NCBI RefSeq assembly: GCF_003259185.1
Contig: NZ_QGMP01000001.1
Location: 1,054,001 to 1,118,000 of the forward strand
Reading direction: 5' to 3'
DNA: 64,000 bases
Source: Isoalcanivorax indicus
Lineage (GTDB): Bacteria > Pseudomonadota > Gammaproteobacteria > Pseudomonadales > Alcanivoracaceae
This document shows, piece after piece, positions 41,909 through 50,824 of this stretch; the first letter of the stretch is position 1, and the number at the start of each line of letters is the position of its first letter. The position numbers were made by a program, and so were the translations under genes. The notes beneath the pieces were generated by a model. It was not told the DNA's origin. It searched no databases and saw only the letters and a program-made list of their open reading frames with translations.

Positions 41909-43243
41909 TCAGGGCGCGAACTCGAACTCACCCATGACCGGGAAGTGATCCGACAGATCCCGGGTGTGGAACAACGGCGCGGTGGCGGCGCGCTTGATGC
42001 GCACATCGTTGCGCGATTGCACTGGCTGGCGGTGGTCGTTGGCATAGACCACGTAATCCAGATATTCCACCGTGTCGCCGCCGGACCCGGCCGCCCCTGC
42101 CAGCACGTTGATGCGCGGGTCGAAGGTGGATGCGGTATAGCCGGTGCTCACCGGATCGGTGGCGTCCAGGTTGGTCAGCATGTCGGCGTAATCCTGCGGC
42201 CAGATCAGCTTGTTGACGTTGAAGTCACCGCCCATCAGCACCGCGTCGAACGCCGGAATATTCTGGCTGTCCACCAGCGCGCGAATCTGCTGGAACTGCA
42301 CCTGACGCAGGGCGCGTGCCGCTGCGGTATCAAACGATGCCGTGTGCGTGGAGGTCAGGTGGTACGCCTTGCCGTCCTTGATCACCTCGGCATAGATCAC
42401 GCCTTTATCGGCGAAGCAGTCGGTGCCGGTGCAGTCGGGGAAAATAAAATCAGCCGTACTGACGATGGGGTAACGGCTGATGATCAGCACGCCGCTGTCG
42501 AACACGTTGATGCCACTGTAAGGAATTTTCGGCACATGCGTCTGGTACGGGTATTCCGACGCCAGCGCCAGCAGCATGCTGTCGCGGGTGGACGAGAAGG
42601 CCTCCTGGAACAGGATGACGTCATAGCCGCTCAGGTGATTCGGCAGTTCGGCCAGACGCTCGCTGATCTTGCTGGCCACCAGGGGCAGAGCGTAGATGTT
42701 GTAGCTGAGCACTTTCAATGCGTCAGCGCCGGACAATGGTTCCACTGGCGTGTCGTTGGTGATGATGTAGTAGAAATCGTCATAGCCGCCGGTGAACTCG
42801 GCCTTGAAGGCCGTGCTCGACGGCCGCGTGGCGTAATCGTGCTGATAGGTATGCACATTGCGATCGCTGAACCACGGCGAGGCAAAACCCGGCCCGCTGG
42901 CACCATGCTGGATATTGCTGCCGGTCCAGGTGCCCACCATGGTCTGGCGCAGCACCACCGAAGAGGTGCCGGAACTGATGGTGGTGTCGAAATTGAAGGT
43001 GCGGTTACGCGTCACACCCCAGAAGCGGTTGTAGCGCAGCACGCGCTTGGTTTCGTAGGGACCGATGCTGGTCGCTTCCTGCTCCCACTGGCTGCCTTGC
43101 GTCAGCGTGGCAGTGCCGTGGTGGTTGACGGAGACCGTGACGGTGTCCGGCGTGCTGTTGGTGACAAAGATATAAGTGTCTGCCACCGCCTGGCTGCCAA
43201 GCAGCGCCAGGCACAGCGCCAGCAGAATGCGTAGGTTGCGCAT
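41909..43243 (-). CDS. Secreted sphingomyelinase-like phosphodiesterase (DNase I/EEP fold)
   Basis: 444 residues with signal peptide (LRILLALCLALLGSQAVA). The first about 160 residues form an unassigned beta-rich domain (TFNFDTTISSGTSSV). The second part is an endonuclease/exonuclease/phosphatase fold: LSYNIYALP, ILFQEAFSS, LISRYPIV, TSTHTAS, GGDFNV and DLSDHFPVMGEF, the metal- and His-bearing motifs of neutral sphingomyelinases. Likely splits sphingomyelin to ceramide. Nuclease activity is not excluded. Divergent from the MpaB-type gene. Confidence 0.82.
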   Translation of the reverse strand: MRNLRILLALCLALLGSQAVADTYIFVTNSTPDTVTVSVNHHGTATLTQGSQWEQEATSIGPYETKRVLRYNRFWGVTRNRTFNFDTTISSGTSSVVLRQTMVGTWTGSNIQHGASGPGFASPWFSDRNVHTYQHDYATRPSSTAFKAEFTGGYDDFYYIITNDTPVEPLSGADALKVLSYNIYALPLVASKISERLAELPNHLSGYDVILFQEAFSSTRDSMLLALASEYPYQTHVPKIPYSGINVFDSGVLIISRYPIVSTADFIFPDCTGTDCFADKGVIYAEVIKDGKAYHLTSTHTASFDTAAARALRQVQFQQIRALVDSQNIPAFDAVLMGGDFNVNKLIWPQDYADMLTNLDATDPVSTGYTASTFDPRINVLAGAAGSGGDTVEYLDYVVYANDHRQPVQSRNDVRIKRAATAPLFHTRDLSDHFPVMGEFEFAP

Positions 43244-43490
43244 AATAGAGAGTCCCCCTGAATGTTGTTTTTTTAAGCTGCCGTTTGTTTACATGAACGA
43301 CCGTGCCAGATAAAGCGCTATCGGATGACCGGCGGGCCAGTGGACTGTTGTTCACTCGGTGACGGTTGATCGGGGTGAAGAGTAAACGGGGATCGGATAG
43401 TTGTGGATTTTCCCGATCGGGTGTGGGCGTGGCCAGAACGAAAGTGCTAGGTTTGCCGCATAATCTCAAGATCCGGTCGGCGACACTGTT

Positions 43491-43525
43491 CCTGTCAGGC
43501 CTTTCCTGTCAGGCCTTTCTGTCAG
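43491..43525. repeat. Short 14-bp tandem repeat upstream of the MpaB-type gene
   Basis: cctgtcaggccttt is present twice head to tail (43491-43518) followed by ctgtcag. It lies in the 296-bp divergent region (43244-43539) in which no gene is visible. Function unknown; probably slippage. Confidence 0.6.
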
Positions 43526-43539
43526 ATCAGGGAGGAATC

Positions 43540-44784
43540 ATGCAAGCACCACCCACCCGAGCCATGCCCTGGAAGGCCGTGCAGCGACCGCGTCTGTTGA
43601 CGCTGGCGGGCAGGTTATTGATGGGCCGCGCCCTGACTCCGTCCCCGGACGAGTGGCAAGCCGTGCTGGCTGCGCTGCAACGCGGCGATCCCGCCATGGA
43701 TGCCGTGGTCGAGTGGTTGTGCCGCGGCGCCACGGCAGAGAAACGACGCCAGTTCGAGCAGGCCCTCACACAGGGTATCGAGACACTGACCGACCCGCCT
43801 GTGGTGTTGCGGGATTTTTTTGCTTGCGTGGAGCAGCCGCCTGCCTGGCTGGATCGAGCCCTGCTGGCGCAGGGCGCCCAGGCGGCGCATATAGGTGGAC
43901 AGGTGGGTTTTTACGTGTTGCGAGACATGGCGCTGATGGGTGGCTATGTCTACTTCAACAGCATGAATCAGGTGCTGGCGCCCGCGGGGGAGCTCAGTCG
44001 GCATACCTCCCGTCGCCTGGGGGAAACCGGAACCTGGCTTTATGATGTCACCGAACCGGACGGGATGTCGCGCTTCGGCCAGGGCTTTATCACCACCCTG
44101 CGTGTACGTCTGGTACACGCGCTGATACGTCGCCATCTCAGCGCCCGCGATGACTGGGATCAGCAGCGCTGGGGCGTGCCGATCAATCAGGTGGACATGC
44201 AATCGACTTATCTGGCGTTCGGGCCTGTCGCGCTCAGCGGCGGTCGCCTGTTCGGGGTGTTGCCCAGCCGCCAGGCGTCGGCCGCGTCCATGCACCTGTG
44301 GCGCTATATTGGCTGGCTCATGGGGGTGGATGAAGCGCGTCTTGCCGTCACCGAGCGCGACGGCCTGCGCAAGCTGTACCACACCTTCCTGACGCATCGG
44401 TGTCCCGATGACAAGATTCATCTGCTCGGCAGTGCCTTGCGGGATGAGCCGTTAGAGCGCCTTCCACCGCCCGCCAGCCGCTGGCCGCGTTTGCTGGCCT
44501 GGTGGCGCTACCAGGTGCATCTGAGCAATGCGTCGTTGATTCTGGGCCTGCGCGAGCGGCGCCTGCTGGGCCTGCCCTGGTGGATACTGCCCTGGTTCCC
44601 GGCGATCACGGCGCCGTGGCGTTTCCTGCGCGTGCTGATCTGCCGTGTGCGCGGCGCCAAAGCCATCGAGGCGTTGGCTCAGCGGGATCGCTTGCGGCAG
44701 CGGCAGCAGTTGCAGGAATACTTCGGCGACCGGCAGGCGACCATCATTCAGCCGTCGCCGGAGCATCCTGCGCATATCAAATGA
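43540..44784 (+). CDS. MpaB-family oxygenase (DUF2236)
   Basis: 414 residues from ATG 43540 (GGAGG upstream). Helical DUF2236 core with AHIGGQVGFYVLRDMALMGGYVYF, LGETGTWLYDVTEPDGMSRFGQGFITTLRVRLVHALIRRHL, and DQQRWGVPINQVDMQSTYLAF, characteristic of MpaB/latex-clearing-protein relatives, some of which bind heme and cleave lipids or polyisoprene. Substrate unknown. C-terminal basic, Arg-rich helices (WRFLRVLICRVRGAK). Its stop is 7 bp from the bestrophin stop (convergent). Confidence 0.85.
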   Translation: MQAPPTRAMPWKAVQRPRLLTLAGRLLMGRALTPSPDEWQAVLAALQRGDPAMDAVVEWLCRGATAEKRRQFEQALTQGIETLTDPPVVLRDFFACVEQPPAWLDRALLAQGAQAAHIGGQVGFYVLRDMALMGGYVYFNSMNQVLAPAGELSRHTSRRLGETGTWLYDVTEPDGMSRFGQGFITTLRVRLVHALIRRHLSARDDWDQQRWGVPINQVDMQSTYLAFGPVALSGGRLFGVLPSRQASAASMHLWRYIGWLMGVDEARLAVTERDGLRKLYHTFLTHRCPDDKIHLLGSALRDEPLERLPPPASRWPRLLAWWRYQVHLSNASLILGLRERRLLGLPWWILPWFPAITAPWRFLRVLICRVRGAKAIEALAQRDRLRQRQQLQEYFGDRQATIIQPSPEHPAHIK

Positions 44785-44791
44785 AGGGGCG

Positions 44792-45685
44792 TCAGTAGAG
44801 ATAACCCAGGCCGCGCGGTTTGACCGGTGGCGGCAATTCGGTTTCGCCGAGCAGTTCACGCAGGTCGATTTCCACCGTGCGCGAGAGATAGTCCATGGGC
44901 ACATCGTTGACCTGGTTTTCAAACGGTGTCTCGATATAGCGGCCCACGTATTCCAGCATGATGTAGGCGCAGCCGATGATCAGCGAAAATGGCAGGCTCC
45001 AGTAGCCCAGATGCCCCGCCAGACTGATCGGCAGCAGGAACAGGAACACCACCAGCGTGTAGCGCATGAACCAGGTGTACTGCATCGGGAAAGGTGTTTT
45101 TTTCAGTCGCTCGCAACTGCCGAGCGCTTCATTGAAGCGGGTCAGCCGTTCGGTCAACTGCACCAGCCGGTAACTGTCCAGCTGGCCGTCGGCGGCCAGT
45201 TGTCGCAGGGTCTGGTTTTGCAGGTCGAGAATCGCCAGCGGCGGGTTCTGCCGGGTTTCGATCTGTGTCGCTTCCTCCTTACCCAGCAGGCCCGCTTCCT
45301 CGGCGCCAGCGGGCAGCCGACGCAGGAAGCGGTTCAGGCGCCAGGCGAAGGCCGCCTGGCGGTGCAGCAGTTGCCGCTGGGTGGTCACATCGGCCTGGCT
45401 CAGGCTCTGCACCAACAGACCGAAGTTGCGCGTTTCATATTTCAATGCTGACCATACCTTGTGCGCTTCCCACCAGCGGCCATAGGCGGTGTTGTTGCGA
45501 AAGCCGATCAGAAACGCCAGCGCCGTACCCAGAAAGCCGGTGGCAAACGACAGTGCCTTGAGCAGCTCCTGCGGCACCAGCCGGATAGCGCTGCACGCCA
45601 GCACGGTAAACACCAGCAGGATCAGCAGTTGCGGCCAAGTAAAGCCGACCAGCTTGCGCAGCGAGATACGGTTGGTGACGATCAT
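44792..45685 (-). CDS. Bestrophin-family anion channel
   Basis: 297 residues, UPF0187/bestrophin. Family motif RISLRKLVGFTWPQLLILLV then ATGFLGTALAFLIGFRNNTAYGRWWEA, and membrane segments FLFLLPISLAGHLGY and PFSLIIGCAYIMLEYVG. Pentameric chloride or bicarbonate channels in bacteria. Its ATG at 45685 overlaps the stop of the upstream Rieske/glutamate-synthase-like gene (ATGA): translational coupling. Confidence 0.92.
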   Translation of the reverse strand: MIVTNRISLRKLVGFTWPQLLILLVFTVLACSAIRLVPQELLKALSFATGFLGTALAFLIGFRNNTAYGRWWEAHKVWSALKYETRNFGLLVQSLSQADVTTQRQLLHRQAAFAWRLNRFLRRLPAGAEEAGLLGKEEATQIETRQNPPLAILDLQNQTLRQLAADGQLDSYRLVQLTERLTRFNEALGSCERLKKTPFPMQYTWFMRYTLVVFLFLLPISLAGHLGYWSLPFSLIIGCAYIMLEYVGRYIETPFENQVNDVPMDYLSRTVEIDLRELLGETELPPPVKPRGLGYLY

Positions 45686-47301
45686 GCGGCGCCCACTCCA
45701 CCAAAGGCCACCCCGGCGAGGTCAGCCATGTCCCGCTTCCAGGTGGTCAGGTCCTCGGCATTGAAGTCGGCCACATGGCGATGACCGCAGGCGCGGGCCA
45801 TCACCTGCATCAGCTCCGTCGAGGCGTGCAGGAAATTGGCCAGCCGACGGGCGGAGCGTTCCACTTCCAGACGCTGACGCAGGTCGGTTTTCTGGGTGGC
45901 GATGCCCACCGGGCAGTTGTTGCTGTTGCAGGCGCGCATGCCCAGGCAGCCGATGGCTTGCAGGGCCGAGTTGGACAGCGCCACCACATCAGCGCCCAGT
46001 GCCAGCGCCTTGATGAAGTCTGCGGGCAGGCGCAGGCCGCCGGTGATAATCAGTGTGACGTCCGGGCGCTGGCAGCGATCCAGATGGCGCCGGGCACGGG
46101 CCAGGGCAGGAATGGTGGGCACGGAAATATTGTCGCGGAACAGTGTCGGCGCCGCACCGGTGCCGCCGCCACGGCCGTCGAGAATAATGTAGTCGGCCGT
46201 GGCCTCCAGGGCCGCGTCGATATCGCGCTCGATATGCTGGGCCGAGAGCTTGAAGCCGATGGGAATGCCGCCGGTGGCCTCGCGCACCTGGTCGGCGAAG
46301 TCGCGGTAATCCGCCGGTGTCGTCCAGTCCGGAAAACGCGCCGGTGACACGGCGGCTTCGCCGGGTTGCAGGCCGCGCACCTCAGCGATGCGATCCACCA
46401 CCTTGTTGCCGGGCAGGTGCCCGCCGGTGCCGGTCTTGGCCGCCTGGCCGCCCTTGAAGTGAAACGCCTGGCAACGCTGCACCTTGTCCATGCTGAAGCC
46501 GAAGCGGGCCGAGGCCAGTTCATAAAAGTAACGGCTGTTGGCGGCCTGTTCGCCGTCCAGCATGCCGCCTTCGCCGGAACAGATGCCGGTGCCGGCCAAC
46601 TCGGCGCCCATGGACAGGGCCAGCTTGGCTTCCTCTGACAGCGCACCAAAGCTCATGTCGGACACCATCAGCGGTGTCGCCAGGCGCAGGGGCTTGCGAC
46701 TGTTCGGCCCGATCACCACGTCGGTGCCCACCGGTTCGTCGTCCAGCAACGGAGGCCGTTGCAACTGGGCGGTGAGCAGTTGCAGGTCGTCCCAGCGGGG
46801 CAGGGTGTGGGCGGGTACGCCCATGGCCGCCATGGGGCCATGGTGGCCCACTTTTTCCAGGCCGTGCTCGGCCAGGCTCTGAATCATCTTGACGTGGGGT
46901 TCGTCTTCGGTGCCCTTGAAGTCGGCGTAGTCGCCCAGGTAGGCATTGCGATCATATTTTTGCGGGTTCTTTTGCTCCCAGGCTGCAATTTCCTCTTCAT
47001 CTACCCAGACCGCGCCGCCCTCGATCCAGGCCTGGAAGCGTTGCAGATCAACGCCTGGATAATGCACATTGCGGCCGCTGCGATAGCGGTAAGTGGAGCC
47101 GTGCAAGGTGCATTGCACGGTGTCGCCGCTCACCGCGCCATCCGCCATCAGGGCGCCGCGATGGCGGCAGCGGCCAAACAGCACGGAGACCTCTTCGGCG
47201 TCCGGCCAGCGAATCACGATCAGGTCGACATTGGCGACACGGGCACGAAACGGGACTTCCGGTTGCAGTTGCGCCCAGTCGGCGACTTTGACGTTGTTCA
47301 T
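45682..47301 (-). CDS. Rieske domain fused to glutamate-synthase-like FMN domain
   Basis: 539 residues. Residues about 1-110 form a Rieske-type [2Fe-2S] domain: CRHRGALMADGAVSGDTVQC TLH (two Cys and two His ligands). The rest is the FMN-binding glutamate synthase central domain: SDMSFGALSEEAKLAL, GICSGEGGM, FHFKGGQAAKTGTGGHLPGN, AVSPARFPDW, LDGRGGGTGAAP and the Cys-rich CLGMRACNSNNCPVGIATQ. Likely an FMN/Fe-S oxidoreductase acting with an unknown partner; no glutaminase or second GltB domain. Start 47301 with GGAAGGA. Confidence 0.85.
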   Translation of the reverse strand: MNNVKVADWAQLQPEVPFRARVANVDLIVIRWPDAEEVSVLFGRCRHRGALMADGAVSGDTVQCTLHGSTYRYRSGRNVHYPGVDLQRFQAWIEGGAVWVDEEEIAAWEQKNPQKYDRNAYLGDYADFKGTEDEPHVKMIQSLAEHGLEKVGHHGPMAAMGVPAHTLPRWDDLQLLTAQLQRPPLLDDEPVGTDVVIGPNSRKPLRLATPLMVSDMSFGALSEEAKLALSMGAELAGTGICSGEGGMLDGEQAANSRYFYELASARFGFSMDKVQRCQAFHFKGGQAAKTGTGGHLPGNKVVDRIAEVRGLQPGEAAVSPARFPDWTTPADYRDFADQVREATGGIPIGFKLSAQHIERDIDAALEATADYIILDGRGGGTGAAPTLFRDNISVPTIPALARARRHLDRCQRPDVTLIITGGLRLPADFIKALALGADVVALSNSALQAIGCLGMRACNSNNCPVGIATQKTDLRQRLEVERSARRLANFLHASTELMQVMARACGHRHVADFNAEDLTTWKRDMADLAGVAFGGVGAA

Positions 47302-47384
47302 GAGAGCGATCCTTCCCGGGGTTGGGCTCAAGCCAATGCAGCCGGCCGCATACGCGGCCGGTGCAGTGAAGTGCTTAAAGCTTA

Positions 47385-48008
47385 TCAGCCTTTGGCGGCG
47401 GTGTAGCTCTGGATCAGGTTGGCATAAGCGGGCAGGTGACCGGCCAGCAGGCCGCCGAAGCCCTCGATGTCGTTGCGCCAGTCGCGGTGCAACTCGCAAC
47501 CCACCGCAAACCAGGTCATCAGCTGGGCACCGGCCTGTTCCATGCGGCTCCAGGCGGCTTCACGGGTGGTCGGGTTGAAGGTGCCGGAAGCGTCGGTGAC
47601 CACAAACACCTCAAAGCCTTCTTCCAGTGCCGACAACACCGGGAACGACACGCACACTTCGGTGACCACACCTGCGACCAGCAGCTGCTTCTTGCCGGTG
47701 GCTTTTACGGCCTTGACGAAATCTTCGTTGTCCCAGGCATTGATCTGGCCGGGGCGGGCGAAGTAGGGCGCCTGCGGAAACATTTCCTTCAGTTCCGGCA
47801 CCATCGGGCCGTTGGGGCCATCTTCAAAGCTGGTGGTGAGAATGGTGGGGATGTCAAAGAAGCTGGCGATGTCACCCAGGGCCAGCACGTTGTTCTTGAA
47901 GTCGTCCGGGCTGAAGTCACGCACCAGCGACAGCAGGCCAGCCTGGTGGTCTACCATCAGCAGGGCAACATCGTCCTTGTTCAGGCGGTTGTATTTGAAA
48001 GACATCAT
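47385..48008 (-). CDS. Isochorismatase-like hydrolase (YcaC-like)
   Basis: 207 residues. Cysteine hydrolase core: VALLMVDHQAGLL, SFEDGPNGPMVPEL, GKKQLLVAGVVTEVCVSFPVL with the catalytic Cys (VTEVCV), and VVTDASGTFNPTTREAA. YcaC-like enzymes hydrolyse small amides or esters of unknown nature. ATG 48008 or 48005, Shine-Dalgarno AGGAG. Same strand as the pirin gene, both facing the LysR gene at 49032. Confidence 0.85.
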   Translation of the reverse strand: MMSFKYNRLNKDDVALLMVDHQAGLLSLVRDFSPDDFKNNVLALGDIASFFDIPTILTTSFEDGPNGPMVPELKEMFPQAPYFARPGQINAWDNEDFVKAVKATGKKQLLVAGVVTEVCVSFPVLSALEEGFEVFVVTDASGTFNPTTREAAWSRMEQAGAQLMTWFAVGCELHRDWRNDIEGFGGLLAGHLPAYANLIQSYTAAKG

Positions 48009-48044
48009 GCTTCTCCTTGGTCGTTGATAAAAAGGGTGGGTGTT

Positions 48045-48905
48045 TCAGTCGATACGACCGAAGGCGCCTTGCTGGTAATCACGGATGGCCTGGTTGATTT
48101 CCTCAACGCTGTTCATGACGAAGGGGCCGTGGCCCACCACCGGCTCGTCCAGCGGTTCGCCGGTCATCACCAGCAGCTTCGCGTCGTTGTTGGCTTGCAG
48201 TTGCACGGCATCGCCGTCGCGGCTGAGTTCGATCAGCGACACCTCGCGTGCCAGGTCGCCGTTTACCTGCACGGTGCCTTTCAAGAGGGCGATGAGGCTG
48301 GTGTGACCGGCGGGCATTGTCAGATTCAGCTCGGTACCGGCTTTCAGCGACAGATCCCACAGATTCACCGGCGTAAAGGTGCGCGCCGGACCGCGCTGGT
48401 TGCCGTATTCGCCGGCAATAATGCGCAGCTCGGCGGCACCCTCGGCGAGCGAAACACGCGGGATATCGGCATCCAGCAGGCCCTGGTACCCGGGCGCCGT
48501 CAGCTTGTCTCTGGCGGGCAGGTTGACCCACAGCTGTACCATTTCCAGATCACCGCCCGAACGGGTGAAGGCCGGGGAGTGAAACTCCTCGTGGATAATG
48601 CCGTGGCCCGCCGTCATCCACTGCACATCGCCCGGGCCGATAAGGCCGCCTTCGCCCGTGGAGTCGCGGTGCGCCACTTCGCCGGCATAGACCACCGTCA
48701 CCGTTTCAAAGCCCCGGTGCGGGTGCTGGCCGACACCGCGCGGGCGCTCGGCAGCCGGAAACTGGGCCGGGCCCGCGTAATCCAGCAGCAGGAACGGGCT
48801 TCTGCTCTCGGCGCGCCCCTGATAATCAAACAGCGAACGCACCGGGAAGCCGTTGCCAACCCAGTGGCGGCCGGGAGCGGAGTAGATACCTTGCACGCGT
48901 TTCAT
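48045..48905 (-). CDS. Pirin-family protein
   Basis: 286 residues, double-cupin. N-terminal cupin PFLLLDYAGP...HPHRGFETVTVVYAGEVAHRDSTGEGGLIGPGDVQWMTAGHGIIHEE, with the metal ligands HPHRG and HEE; C-terminal cupin LSLKAGTELNLTMPAGHTSLIALLKG. Some pirins are quercetin dioxygenases or redox regulators. Start 48905 with AGGAGG. Divergent from a LysR regulator, a common regulator-target layout. Confidence 0.9.
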   Translation of the reverse strand: MKRVQGIYSAPGRHWVGNGFPVRSLFDYQGRAESRSPFLLLDYAGPAQFPAAERPRGVGQHPHRGFETVTVVYAGEVAHRDSTGEGGLIGPGDVQWMTAGHGIIHEEFHSPAFTRSGGDLEMVQLWVNLPARDKLTAPGYQGLLDADIPRVSLAEGAAELRIIAGEYGNQRGPARTFTPVNLWDLSLKAGTELNLTMPAGHTSLIALLKGTVQVNGDLAREVSLIELSRDGDAVQLQANNDAKLLVMTGEPLDEPVVGHGPFVMNSVEEINQAIRDYQQGAFGRID

Positions 48906-49031
48906 GGCGTCCTCCTGGTGATCAGGTGTGTTGATGGTCATCCTATTGATGTTGGTAAAGTCCGTGTAGTATTCGATTTCGGGTATCAGCGTTTCATTCA
49001 TAGAACAGTGAGTGCGAAATGGTGGAAGGCC

Positions 49032-49946
49032 ATGCAGGACCTTAACGACCTCTATTACTACGTACAGGTGGTGGACCACGGCGGCTTTGCGCCCGCCTCA
49101 AGGGCGATCTGCGTGCCCAAGTCGAAGTTGAGCCGCCGTATTGCTGCGCTGGAAGAGCGCCTTGGCGTGCGCCTGATCAGACGCTCCACGCGGCACTTTT
49201 CCATGACCGATGTTGGGCAAACCTACTACGCCCACTGCCGGGCGATGCTGGTGGAGGCCGAGGCCGCCCAGGAGTCCATCGAAGCGGTGCGGGCCGAGCC
49301 GCGCGGCGTCATCCGGGTTACCTGTCCGACCACGCTGTTGCATGTGCACGTCAGCACCCTGCTGGCGGAATTCATGCACCAGTACCCGCAGGTGACCGTG
49401 CATCTGGACGCCACCAACCGGCGCGTGGATGTGCTGGCCGAAGGCGTGGACGTGGCCCTGCGGGCGCGCCCTGAACTCGAGGACAGCGAGCTGGTGACCC
49501 GCGTGTTGTCCGACCGGGGGCGTTGCCTGGTGGCCAGTCCGGCCCTGGTGTCGCAGCAGATGTCGCAACATGGCCCCCTGACCTCGCCGCAGGATCTGGA
49601 GCACTGGCCGACCCTCGGCTGGGGGCCGCCGCAGCCGGAGCATGTCTGGGTGCTTGAGGGCCCGCACGGCGAGCGGGTCGAGGTGCCGCACCGGCCCCGC
49701 CTGGTCACCACCGATATGATGGCCCTGCGTCATGCTGCGGAGGCTGGGCTGGGCCTGATTCACCTGCCCGCGCTGATGGTGCAGGAGCCGTTGCAGCGCG
49801 GCAGTCTGGTACGGGTCATGCCCGGCTGGGTGCCGCAGCGCGATATCATCCATGCGGTCTATCCCTCGCGACGCGGCCTGCTGCCTTCGGTGCGTGCCTT
49901 TATCGATCATCTGGTTGCGTTCTATGCCTCATTTGATGAGGACTGA
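49032..49946 (+). CDS. LysR-family transcriptional regulator
   Basis: 304 residues. HTH DLNDLYYYVQVVDHGGFAPASRAICVPKSKLSRRIAALEERLGVRLIRRSTRHF at the N-terminus, then the LysR effector domain (VIRVTCPTTLL...ATNRRVDVLAEGVDVALRAR). ATG 49032; upstream in-frame extension has no better ribosome site. Divergent from pirin/isochorismatase genes (127 bp), its probable targets. Confidence 0.92.
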   Translation: MQDLNDLYYYVQVVDHGGFAPASRAICVPKSKLSRRIAALEERLGVRLIRRSTRHFSMTDVGQTYYAHCRAMLVEAEAAQESIEAVRAEPRGVIRVTCPTTLLHVHVSTLLAEFMHQYPQVTVHLDATNRRVDVLAEGVDVALRARPELEDSELVTRVLSDRGRCLVASPALVSQQMSQHGPLTSPQDLEHWPTLGWGPPQPEHVWVLEGPHGERVEVPHRPRLVTTDMMALRHAAEAGLGLIHLPALMVQEPLQRGSLVRVMPGWVPQRDIIHAVYPSRRGLLPSVRAFIDHLVAFYASFDED

Positions 49947-49963
49947 CGTCGTCTGGTCCCGGC

Positions 49964-50776
49964 TCAGCGAAGATCCCGGCCTTGCACCAGGCGATGCATG
50001 AACCAGGACGTCAGCCGGTCCGGCAGCAGGCTGGCCAGGGGCACGGCCCGGTTGAAGCCGGGCAGGGTGACGCGGCGCTTTTTCTCAATCGCCGCCAGGG
50101 CGCTGTCCGCGACCTGCTCCGCCGACATGGCAAAATGGTCGATAAGCTGGCTGATGGAGCCCTCGCTCTGCTGCTCGCTGGCCAGTCCCATGGCGTCGTA
50201 AATCCGGGTGCGGGTAATGCCGGGGCAGAGCACGCCCACATGGATGTCATGCGGCGCCAGTTCCTGCGCCAGCGCGTGGGAAAACGCCAGCACATAGTGT
50301 TTGCTGGCACTGTAGGCGGCCAGTCTGGGCACCGGCACAAAGGCGCCGATGGAGGCCACATTGAGAATCTGACCTGGCTGGCCCCATTCGATCATGCGTT
50401 GTGCCACCGCACCCGCAAGCTCGGTCAGCACCTGCACATTCAATGTCAGGGCGCGCTGCACCTTTATCGGGTCCAGCTCGACATGGTCACCCAGCAAGCC
50501 GGTACCGGCGTTATTGATCAGCAGATCAATGGTGATGCCCGCCTGATCCAGTTCAGCCATCAGCCGTGGCACAGCCTGATCCGCCGTCAGGTCTGTCTGT
50601 ATCAGCAGCAACTCGCCCGGTCCGTCGCGCAATTCCGCCGCCAGGGCATCCAGTTCCTCCTGATGCAGCGTGGCCACCGCAACGCGTGCGCCGCGCTGGT
50701 ACAGACGGGTTACGATCGCGCGGCCAATACCACTGCCACCTCCGGTGACCAGCGCATGGGTCATCTGCCATTCCAT
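49964..50776 (-). CDS. Short-chain dehydrogenase/reductase
   Basis: 270 residues, classical SDR. Cofactor motif VTGGGSGIGRAIV, NNAGTG, and catalytic tetrad SIGAF...YSASK (Ser, Tyr, Lys) at about residues 140-160. C-terminal hydrophobic tail. ATG 50776. Convergent with the LysR gene; upstream of it lies the frameshifted AraC gene on the same strand, perhaps its former regulator. Confidence 0.9.
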   Translation of the reverse strand: MEWQMTHALVTGGGSGIGRAIVTRLYQRGARVAVATLHQEELDALAAELRDGPGELLLIQTDLTADQAVPRLMAELDQAGITIDLLINNAGTGLLGDHVELDPIKVQRALTLNVQVLTELAGAVAQRMIEWGQPGQILNVASIGAFVPVPRLAAYSASKHYVLAFSHALAQELAPHDIHVGVLCPGITRTRIYDAMGLASEQQSEGSISQLIDHFAMSAEQVADSALAAIEKKRRVTLPGFNRAVPLASLLPDRLTSWFMHRLVQGRDLR

Positions 50777-50824
50777 TACGGTGCTCCTGTCTGGTGCGGT
50801 GTGGGTGTCTGGTGCGGTGTCGGA

